A stretch of 64,000 bases of DNA, from the NCBI RefSeq assembly GCF_019443105.1, contig NZ_JAHZIJ010000007.1, forward strand, positions 124,001 through 188,000. Direction: 5' to 3'. A program made the translations under genes and the position numbers. Positions 43,574-50,446 of the stretch are shown piece after piece. The notes below the pieces were generated by a model. That model ran no database searches. It was not told the DNA's origin and saw only the letters and a list, made by a program, of their open reading frames with translations. The DNA comes from Paenibacillus oenotherae (GTDB lineage: Bacteria > Bacillota > Bacilli > Paenibacillales > Paenibacillaceae). Each line of letters begins with the position of its first letter. The first letter of the stretch is position 1.

Positions 43574-44311
43574 ATGAGTTTGAATGGAAAAGTCGCAATC
43601 GTCACCGGGGCGTCTCGTGGCATCGGACGGCAAATTGCCATCCAATTCGCACAATCCGGAGCGAAGGTGGTTATCAATTATTCCTCTAGCCGTGGGAGAG
43701 CGGAAGAGGTAATAAAGACGATTGAGCAATTCGGCGGCCAGGCGGTGGGAATCCAGGCCGACGTGAGTAAGGTGAGCGAAGTCGAAGCGTTGTTCTCGGA
43801 GGCGCTCGAGCGATTCGGGCACGTAGACATACTTGTCAACAATGCCGGCATCATGGAGAACAATGCGATTGCGGACGTGACAGAGGAGATATTCGATCGG
43901 CATTTCGCGGCCAACGTGAAAGGGACTTATTTCGCTTGCCAACAAGCAATGAAGCATATGGCGAAAGGCGGGACAATCGTTAATTTCTCGACCTCCGTTT
44001 CTGGAGCGATGCTCCCGATGTACAGTGTCTATGCCGCAACGAAAGGTGCAGTCGAGCAATTAACACGCCAATTGGCAAAGGAATTCGGTCCTAGGGACAT
44101 CACCATCAATTGCATCGCACCCGGGCAAGTATCAACCGAGCTGTTCCTGAACGGCAAATCACCGGAGGTGATCGATTCTTTCCGCCGAATGAATGCGTTT
44201 GGACGGCTCGGAGATCCAGAGGATATCGCGAATGCTCTCGAGCTGCTCGTTAGCGATAAAGCCCGTTGGATAACGGGCCAGACGATCCGCGTAAATGGCG
44301 GGTTTAATTAA
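43574..44311 (+). CDS. SDR family oxidoreductase (3-oxoacyl-ACP reductase-like)
   Basis: A 245-residue classical short-chain dehydrogenase: cofactor loop TGASRGIG, LVNNAGIMENN, catalytic serine in NFSTSVSGAML and YAATK (Y-x-x-x-K), ending with WITGQTIRVNGGF. Length and motifs match FabG-like and glucose dehydrogenase-like enzymes using NADP(H). GGAGAGG precedes the ATG. It is divergent from an AraC_N regulator, a common arrangement in which the regulator controls the reductase. Being outside a fatty-acid operon, it is probably not FabG itself. Confidence 0.93.
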   Translation: MSLNGKVAIVTGASRGIGRQIAIQFAQSGAKVVINYSSSRGRAEEVIKTIEQFGGQAVGIQADVSKVSEVEALFSEALERFGHVDILVNNAGIMENNAIADVTEEIFDRHFAANVKGTYFACQQAMKHMAKGGTIVNFSTSVSGAMLPMYSVYAATKGAVEQLTRQLAKEFGPRDITINCIAPGQVSTELFLNGKSPEVIDSFRRMNAFGRLGDPEDIANALELLVSDKARWITGQTIRVNGGFN

Positions 44312-44357
44312 ACGCTTAGAATACAATGAAATATTGTCGCCTCATCCACTCCCCGGC

Positions 44358-44394
44358 CTGCCGGTTCGCGATATCAAGGTCACCGAACCGGCAG
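44358..44394 (+). terminator. Hairpin after the SDR gene
   Basis: CTGCCGGTTCG pairs perfectly with CGAACCGGCAG over a 15-base loop, 47 bases after the SDR stop. No U-run, so its role as a terminator is uncertain. Confidence 0.5.
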
Positions 44395-44473
44395 CACCAA
44401 GGAAACCGAAGCATGGTTGGCTCCGGGCCGCTTGCAACAGCTTTCCTCGGGTTATTGTTTGCAAGTCAGGTGT

Positions 44474-44902
44474 TCACTTTATTTCACGCTCATGAATGAC
44501 TCCAAACATTCCAGTCATACCTTCATGGTTATTGAATCCGTATTTATTATAAAATGACTCTTTTCCTTGGGATGCAAATAAACCTACAAATGATTTTTCC
44601 GGTGCGTTTTCCTTTAAATATTCCGAAATTGCTTTCATAATCATATTTCCGATGCCTTTATTCTGATGCTCTGGTACAACCGCAATGTCTTGGATATAAA
44701 AATATATCTTTCCGTCCCCGACTACTCTTCCCATTCCGACTATTTCTTCTTTATATTGAACGATAACACCAAATAATGATTGGTTTAAAGATTCTTCTGC
44801 AACATCAAAATTCATAAACGCTGTCCAGCCCACTGCATGACAAAGCGTTTTGTATTCTGCAAGGTTGGCTGTTCTTTGAATTATTTTGTATTCTTTACTC
44901 AT
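44474..44902 (-). CDS. GNAT family N-acetyltransferase
   Basis: A 142-residue single-domain acetyltransferase. Strand 4 and the acetyl-CoA loop are in YIQDIAVVPEHQNKGIGNMI (QNKGIG), followed by FVGLFASQGKESFYNKYGFN. AAGGAG precedes the ATG. It is 15 bases downstream of the VOC protein gene on the same strand and may be co-transcribed. The local AT content is higher than that of its neighbours. Substrate unknown. Confidence 0.9.
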   Translation of the reverse strand: MSKEYKIIQRTANLAEYKTLCHAVGWTAFMNFDVAEESLNQSLFGVIVQYKEEIVGMGRVVGDGKIYFYIQDIAVVPEHQNKGIGNMIMKAISEYLKENAPEKSFVGLFASQGKESFYNKYGFNNHEGMTGMFGVIHEREIK

Positions 44903-44917
44903 GGATTACTCCTTAAA

Positions 44918-45715
44918 TTATGAAAATATGGATGGTTTAACAACCCGTTGCCGCACCATGATTCCGTTGCCGTACGGGTCATAGAACATGAAGCATGCCG
45001 CACCCATCCGTTCCTCGATAACAGTCACATCCGATGCGCCTTTTGCAGTCACGTGACCTCTTGCCGCCTCGACATCCGGCGAATCGATCACAAGAGCCGG
45101 GGCGACGCGCAAAGTGAGCTGCAGCTTTTCGTAATGCACCTTTCCGGTCTGTGACAGCCGATTGTCGTCCACCAGCAAATCCGCGCCCTTGTCCATCGCA
45201 ATGCCGTTCAGCCCTTGTACCAGCGGGTCCGGCCGAACATCCTTCTGCAAAAATTCGGCGTACCACTTCTCCGTCTCAGCCGCGCGGTCTCCATGTGCTA
45301 TCACGTGGCTGATCCTTGTGAGCAACGGGTGCGCATCACCAACAGGCTCCTGTGGCTGCTCATGCGAGATCGCCCAGCAGACCATGTTCCCGCCCACCGC
45401 GAAATGCTTCGCCTCCTCATAACGGTATAGTTCTCCAACATGCGAGTAGCCCTTTCCGGTACAGAAGTCGTACGACGCGTCGATATCCCGGATCGACTCG
45501 AACATGATCATCGGCGGCAAGCCCCACATATGGCTGTCGAGAATGATTCCGGTGCCGTCGAACGATACGCCCCAGTAGATGCCGCCTCCCGTTTTGTCTG
45601 GTCGGATTGTCTGTTCAAACAGATCCGCATACCATTCGATAGCTGCCTTCAAATCAGGTACGGGTAAAAATAGGGTGTGAATGATGGGCTTGATAGGGTG
45701 TGTCAAAGCTTGCAC
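44918..45715 (-). CDS. VOC (glyoxalase/bleomycin resistance) protein, two domains
   Basis: A 265-residue protein made of two vicinal-oxygen-chelate units: IIHTLFLPVPDLKAAIEWYA (about 12-125) and LTRISHVIAHGDRAAETEKW (about 135-255), ending with CFMFYDPYGNGIMV. Members bind metal and isomerise or cleave substrates, or simply bind antibiotics. The start is uncertain: GTG 45715 lies close to AGAGGA; TTG 45706 has better spacing. Catalytic metal residues cannot be assigned with confidence. Confidence 0.85.
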   Translation of the reverse strand: MQALTHPIKPIIHTLFLPVPDLKAAIEWYADLFEQTIRPDKTGGGIYWGVSFDGTGIILDSHMWGLPPMIMFESIRDIDASYDFCTGKGYSHVGELYRYEEAKHFAVGGNMVCWAISHEQPQEPVGDAHPLLTRISHVIAHGDRAAETEKWYAEFLQKDVRPDPLVQGLNGIAMDKGADLLVDDNRLSQTGKVHYEKLQLTLRVAPALVIDSPDVEAARGHVTAKGASDVTVIEERMGAACFMFYDPYGNGIMVRQRVVKPSIFS

Positions 45716-45789
45716 TTCCTCTCAATTAAGTTGACTTCAATACAAGGACACATCGAACCGCCAATCTCTATCCATCTCCACCAAAAAAA

Positions 45790-47343
45790 TTATATCCGCT
45801 CCAGCGCAGCCTCCAAAAAGCCCGCCGCTTCCGCCTCTGCCTCCATTGCAGCCTTGAGCCCTGCCGCTATCTGTTCCCGGTTCGATGTTATGCCGCCCAT
45901 TCCGAACGGGAAGGCCGGATACAACTGAAGCATCGTCCGACTGATTTGCCCGTACAAGCTGCTTGCGGCCGCCAGCAGAGAACGGGCTTCCTCACGAACC
46001 TGCCGGTCCCGGGAGAGCCGCTCCAGGTACCGACAGGCATGCTCGCGGGCTTCCGACAGCAGAGCCACCTGGTAGGCGTGGCCAAGCGGATCCAGCCGGT
46101 CTTCCAGGACGGCGCTTCGCCATTCCAGGTAAGCGGCTTGACCGAAGGCAAAGCCGGGCACGCGGGGCTCGTCCCCCCGAATCTGCTTCACAATGCCGCC
46201 AAGAACGGTGCGCAAGGAAGTGGGCACGCCTGTCCGCCTGTCCAAAATAGCCGCAAACAGCCCAGGACTTTCAGAGCTTCTGCCCAAGCTCTCATATGTA
46301 TAGCGATTCAAGCCGGGCCGGTGGCTTCGACCGAACAGCACCCGCTCCATATCATCATATCCGTAGATCAGGTCGAACTCGTTGATCGTCAAATTCCATA
46401 CGATGGCTGGGCGGCCAGCTTTCACGGCGTCATGGATCAACCGCAGCACGCCGACTTGCTGCTCCGGCAGGATCTGCTGTCGGCCAGGGCGCCCGAAACA
46501 TCGGGCACTCCACCCAACCCGCTCCGCCGCACCGTAAAAGGCGAAGCTCCAGTCGAATGTCGACAACCCCCTCCAGTCGCATCCGGAGGAAATCCCGATT
46601 CGAAACGCATCGCCCGTCAGCCCCATAATCGTTGTAAGTGACTGCTCTCGATCGCTGACATACCGCATCACTTCGAGCAGTGCTACGGACAGGAATGCAT
46701 ATGGACGCGAGAAACGAGGCTCTTCAAGGACGATACAGTTCGGCCCGCCCTCATCGCGTCGGCTAGCGAGATAACGGTCTACTCCCATGCGAAACCGATC
46801 CTCGTTCAGCTTCGAACGGGAACGGGAAATCAAGTTGTAGACGTTGCTTCGCGCAATGCCGAGTGACGACGCGACCTCATCCGGCTGCAGCCCTCCGACC
46901 ATTGCGTCCATGACATGCTTCTCGTTGCCGCGCAAAGTGCAGGACGAGCGAGCCGCCACTTCACGGCGAGTATCGCGGTCGAGTATCTGCTGCATCGGAT
47001 CGGCCGGACGGCTGGCCAAATACGGATCGGCCGCTTCGGGCAGATCGCTGAATGGCTTCGTCCGGCTTTCAGCGCCCCGCAGCATATTGATCGCCGTCCG
47101 GCGAACGAGCCTCCTCAGCCAAGGGCGAAACCGCTCCGGATCCCGAAGCCCGGAAAGCTTGGCCGCCATCCGCAGGAACGACTCCTGAACCGCGTCCTCG
47201 GCAAGCGAAGTGTCGCGCAAAATATCGCGGGCCCACAACACGGCTTCCCGCCTGTACGCAACGATTAACTGCGTCAGCGCCACCTGATCGCCCGCGGCCG
47301 CGCTCATAATCATATCCGACTGGTGCATGTTGTCCAAGCTCAT
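45790..47343 (-). CDS. ECF sigma factor fused to a large BtrH-like C-terminal domain
   Basis: A 517-residue protein. Residues 10-80 are sigma region 2 (VLWARDILRDTSLAEDAVQE, SFLRMAAKLSGLRDPERFRP) and about 130-180 region 4 (AMVGGLQPDEVASSLGIARS, NVYNLISRSRSKL). The remaining 330 residues resemble the BtrH N-terminal/cysteine-protease-like family: SVALLEVMRYVSDREQSLTT, IMGLTGDAFRIGISSGCDWR, RVGWSARCFGRPG, and GRPAIVWNLTINEFDLIYGY. The usual anti-sigma gene is not adjacent; the large tail may sense a ligand. The ATG overlaps the end of a truncated AraC remnant. Codon bias is GC-rich compared with the following LytTR island. Confidence 0.82.
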   Translation of the reverse strand: MSLDNMHQSDMIMSAAAGDQVALTQLIVAYRREAVLWARDILRDTSLAEDAVQESFLRMAAKLSGLRDPERFRPWLRRLVRRTAINMLRGAESRTKPFSDLPEAADPYLASRPADPMQQILDRDTRREVAARSSCTLRGNEKHVMDAMVGGLQPDEVASSLGIARSNVYNLISRSRSKLNEDRFRMGVDRYLASRRDEGGPNCIVLEEPRFSRPYAFLSVALLEVMRYVSDREQSLTTIMGLTGDAFRIGISSGCDWRGLSTFDWSFAFYGAAERVGWSARCFGRPGRQQILPEQQVGVLRLIHDAVKAGRPAIVWNLTINEFDLIYGYDDMERVLFGRSHRPGLNRYTYESLGRSSESPGLFAAILDRRTGVPTSLRTVLGGIVKQIRGDEPRVPGFAFGQAAYLEWRSAVLEDRLDPLGHAYQVALLSEAREHACRYLERLSRDRQVREEARSLLAAASSLYGQISRTMLQLYPAFPFGMGGITSNREQIAAGLKAAMEAEAEAAGFLEAALERI

Positions 47344-47513
47344 CTCCGCCCCCTTGTTTGTCCCCTAGATATCCATATTGCCTTCTTAAGTTCCTCGAAA
47401 ACATCGAGGCGCGAACAGCAGGCCATGCGGGCCGCCTCGCCAAGCTCAATCTCCCCGGTCAGGTTCTCCTCAATGTAGTCTATCGCCCTGTTCATCCGCT
47501 CCAACCACTCCAT
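47340..47513 (-). pseudogene. Truncated AraC-type regulator (N-terminal remnant)
   Basis: MEWLERMNRAIDYIEENLTG and EIELGEAARMACCS are the start of the first helix-turn-helix of a known AraC subfamily. The second half of the motif, the second HTH and the sensor domain are missing; after ACCS the frame continues with unrelated RLDVFEELKKAIW. AGGAGGG lies just upstream. The remnant overlaps the ECF gene start by four bases, so its ribosome binding may now serve as a leader for that gene. Confidence 0.65.
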
Positions 47514-47674
47514 CCCATTCCCTCCTCTCGAGTTCAAGTATAGTCGGGGCAGATCATCGCTTCGCAACGATTTGTGCACAAAGAAGTTGCTTCCTCAATA
47601 GAAACTGACAAAAAAGGTTCCGAACATTATAATTGTTTAATATATCCTGTAGCGGGTCTGACTAGGAGGACGGC

Positions 47675-48610
47675 ATGCAATTTCAACCAATGTATGATGA
47701 TGGGGAATTATTTCTACCGAAGATCGAATTAAGTATGACATCGAACCAATCGATTGGTATTATAACGGACTTGAAGCGAAAGCAGCTTTTAATGAATCAA
47801 TTAGCGAATCATTCCCAATATCATTTATTTCGGGCTCCACAAAACGAGTATATGCGTTTAACGGTGGAAGAGCTAATCACTTTTCTAATCAAAGTAACGG
47901 AGAGGAATGAGCATACCGCTTCGTTATTGGGTTATTTTGCTTTAAAAGAAGAACGGAAGGTAAAAATCAAGAATCTAAGCTCATCGAGAAGGATGTATGT
48001 GACATTGCTGCGTGTCTTTTTTGCGCATCAGCCTACACTTGTACTGGAGGAACCCTATTTTTACTTGGAAGAACAAGATCGCCGTCATTTTAAACGGATT
48101 TTAGATGACCTTTCGAAAGAAAAGCGGATCTTAATTTTAACCTCGAATTTAGAAGATGCCATTATTTCCTGTGATACCATCTATCGATTGAATGAATCCG
48201 GGTTTCATCAATTGGATATTCGGGACTCAGAAGAGGATAAGCAGGAAGTACAGGAACAGGATCCGGCCAATATAACCTTACAGAAAATTTCTACGAAAAG
48301 AAATGACAAAGTGATATTATTTAATCCGCCTGAAATCGATTTTATAGAAAGTTTAGATGGTTCGATCCTTATTCATGTGGGTGGAGAAAATTATGACTGT
48401 GCTTTGACACTAACCGAGCTTGAGCAAAGATTGTTAAATTTCGGATTTTTCAGGTGTCATCGATCCTATATCGTTAATCTGCAAAAAGTAAGAGAGATTA
48501 TTACATGGACGAAGAATAGCTACAGCTTGCGATTAAATACAGGTAAAGATGATGTGGTCCCGTTATCTCGTACAAAATTACAAGAATTAAAAGCACTTCT
48601 TAACATTTGA
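47675..48610 (+). CDS. LytTR-domain regulator with degenerate ABC-ATPase-like N-terminus
   Basis: A 311-residue protein. Residues 200-311 are a LytTR DNA-binding domain (VILFNPPEIDFIESLDGSIL, ALTLTELEQRLLNFGFFRCH, RSYIVNLQKVREIITW). The N-terminal 180 residues look like an ABC ATPase that has lost its P-loop: SMTSNQSIGIITDLKRKQLL stands where Walker A should be, but a signature-like LSSSRRMYVTLLRVFFA, Walker B-like TLVLEEPYFYLEEQDRR and the D-loop region remain. It precedes an ABC ATPase and permease and probably regulates them, perhaps by binding the exporter's subunits. AT-rich codons set it apart from neighbours. Confidence 0.87.
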   Translation: MQFQPMYDDGELFLPKIELSMTSNQSIGIITDLKRKQLLMNQLANHSQYHLFRAPQNEYMRLTVEELITFLIKVTERNEHTASLLGYFALKEERKVKIKNLSSSRRMYVTLLRVFFAHQPTLVLEEPYFYLEEQDRRHFKRILDDLSKEKRILILTSNLEDAIISCDTIYRLNESGFHQLDIRDSEEDKQEVQEQDPANITLQKISTKRNDKVILFNPPEIDFIESLDGSILIHVGGENYDCALTLTELEQRLLNFGFFRCHRSYIVNLQKVREIITWTKNSYSLRLNTGKDDVVPLSRTKLQELKALLNI

Positions 48611-48685
48611 TTTTCAGGAAAAGGCCGAACCAATTAAGCATTCATGGGTACCATTCAGGCGATAATAGCTACATTTCGGCGGGTT

Positions 48686-48729
48686 TTGATGGCTGGAAGC
48701 ATGCACTCTTTATATACTTAAGCCATCAA
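48686..48729 (+). promoter_or_regulatory. Inverted repeat before the ABC ATPase gene
   Basis: TTGATGGCT (48686-48694) and AGCCATCAA (48721-48729) are perfect inverted arms, 26 bases apart, ending five bases before the Shine-Dalgarno AAGGAAG. It may be an operator for the LytTR protein or an RNA hairpin in the leader. Confidence 0.55.
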
Positions 48730-48748
48730 TGCTAAGGAAGTGTTGTTA

Positions 48749-49594
48749 ATGAATGTTATCCAAGTCGAACATATTCGAAAGAGATTCGGAAATAAGGATG
48801 CATTAGCAGATGTGTCTTTTTCAATTCCTAAAGGGGAAATTTTCGGTTTCCTAGGTCCGAGTGGTTCAGGAAAAACGACATTAATAAAGATTTTAACTGC
48901 GCAATTACATCCGACAAGTGGACAGGCTCGTGTATTAGACCAACCAGCGGAGATGATGCATCATTCTGTACAGAAGATGCGCTTTGGCATTTTGACGGAT
49001 AACAGTGGTCTATATGAGAGATTGACTATTGAGGAAAATCTAGAGCTGTATCGCCAATTATATGCTCTTCCTAAATCTTCGATCAGTAAGGTGCTGCAGT
49101 TTGTAAACTTAAGCGAAGAGCGCAATAAAAGAGTCAATCTCTTATCGAAAGGGATGCGTCAGCGTGTCATGTTGGCATGCGCGATTATCCATGAGCCGGA
49201 ATTATTATTTTTAGATGAACCTACTTCGGCATTAGATCCAGTAAACTCAGCACATATTTATAAAGGCTTACGCTACTTGCATGAGAAGGGGACAACGATT
49301 TTTTTAACTACGCATGATATGGCAGAGGCAGAATTGCTATGTAACCGTGTAGCGATTTTGTATCAGGGACAAATCCAAACCATCGGCTCACCAAAGGAAC
49401 TTAAACGACAGCATCGAGAAAACGTAGTTTGTGTTGACTTAATAAATGGGGAAGCATACGAGCTCCCGATCGATGAGGGAACGGCTGATCGAATAGCCGA
49501 TTGGATGAAACGAGGGTTAATTGATCGGTTAGCAACGAAAGAGCCAAGTCTAGGTGATATCTTTATTAAAATGACAGGAAGTGAGTTACTATGA
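48749..49594 (+). CDS. ABC transporter ATP-binding protein
   Basis: A 281-residue ATPase: Walker A GPSGSGKT (36-43), signature LLSKGMRQRVMLA, Walker B LLFLDEPTSALDP and H-loop FLTTHDMAEAE. The family is the CcmA/bacitracin-exporter type. The frame is open from GTG 48740; ATG 48749 has AAGGAAG eight bases upstream. It overlaps the permease gene by four bases (ATGA). Together with the LytTR gene it forms a regulator-exporter cassette in AT-rich DNA. Confidence 0.93.
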   Translation: MNVIQVEHIRKRFGNKDALADVSFSIPKGEIFGFLGPSGSGKTTLIKILTAQLHPTSGQARVLDQPAEMMHHSVQKMRFGILTDNSGLYERLTIEENLELYRQLYALPKSSISKVLQFVNLSEERNKRVNLLSKGMRQRVMLACAIIHEPELLFLDEPTSALDPVNSAHIYKGLRYLHEKGTTIFLTTHDMAEAELLCNRVAILYQGQIQTIGSPKELKRQHRENVVCVDLINGEAYELPIDEGTADRIADWMKRGLIDRLATKEPSLGDIFIKMTGSELL

Positions 49595-50301
49595 GTATCT
49601 CATTAAAACGTGTTCGAGCGATATTTGTGAAGGATTATAAAGAGTTTTCACGCAATTATGCGGTCTCCATTATTTTGATTTTTCCAATTATCTTCGCACT
49701 TCTTCTTCGAGGTACAGACCCGTCTTTGACTGGAGTTTTCGGTTTGGTTCTTAATTCTTCGTTTGTGATACTAACGACTTTCGCACAGGCATGCTTGATT
49801 GCGGAAGAAAAGGAGCGCAACACTCTAAGATCATTAATGATGACTCCAGCCACAACGATGGATGTACTAATCGGCAAAAGTACGTTAGTCTTTGCCATGT
49901 CTGCTGTTGTTCTGGCTATTGCTACGTATATATTTGGCTATGAGCCAGTTAATATATGGGTGTTTGTGGCAGTAATCATTCTTTCGATTATTCTATACAC
50001 AGCAGCCGGAACGATATGTGGTTTATTCTCCAAGACGTTGCTTGAAGCATCATTATCTATCATTCCTGTGGCGATCGTATTCACTGGGGCACCAGGAGGA
50101 GCGCTGCTAGTGAAAGATTTTCCGATCTTCAAAGTGCTGGAGTACGTACCAAGCAGTCAACTTGTGAATTTGCTGAATATACGCAATATAGGCTATACGA
50201 CGGGAGATTTATTGAAACCCCTCCTCGTTACTTTGGCATGGACGATTGTATTTATAATTGTAGCTGTTGTTTTGTATCAACGACGGTTAAAGGATGAGTA
50301 G
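49591..50301 (+). CDS. ABC-2 type permease
   Basis: A 236-residue protein with six membrane spans (SIILIFPIIFALLLRGTD, FGLVLNSSFVILTTFAQACL, LIGKSTLVFAMSAVVLAIAT and others) and the EEKERNTLRSLMMTPATTMD loop that is typical of ABC-2 permeases. Its ATG overlaps the ATPase stop. It ends exactly at the edge of a transposase remnant on the other strand. Substrate unknown; a toxic peptide or drug would fit the family. Confidence 0.92.
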   Translation: MSISLKRVRAIFVKDYKEFSRNYAVSIILIFPIIFALLLRGTDPSLTGVFGLVLNSSFVILTTFAQACLIAEEKERNTLRSLMMTPATTMDVLIGKSTLVFAMSAVVLAIATYIFGYEPVNIWVFVAVIILSIILYTAAGTICGLFSKTLLEASLSIIPVAIVFTGAPGGALLVKDFPIFKVLEYVPSSQLVNLLNIRNIGYTTGDLLKPLLVTLAWTIVFIIVAVVLYQRRLKDE

Positions 50302-50420
50302 GCGGAATCGTCCGACGGCCTGGAATTGCTCCCCCCTTTTGCCCCCGCGCCTTGTTGATGAACACGTACGATAGAGGCATCTAGCATGATACTATCTTTA
50401 GCCACTAAAGAATCGCGTAT
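50301..50420 (-). pseudogene. IS5-family transposase remnant
   Basis: The minus strand encodes MLDASIVRVHQQGAGAKGGS, the block around the first catalytic aspartate of IS5/IS427-type transposases (D-xx-xVRAHQHAAGAKGG). Only about 40 codons remain, with no start, no other DDE residues and no visible terminal repeats. It marks the right edge of the AT-rich LytTR-ABC island. Confidence 0.75.
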
Positions 50421-50446
50421 TTCTACCGAGGGGAGATCAAATTCCT

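Noticed and set aside
43678-44059. Antisense frames within the SDR gene
   Set aside because: The plus-strand SDR has complete catalytic motifs and a strong ribosome binding site.
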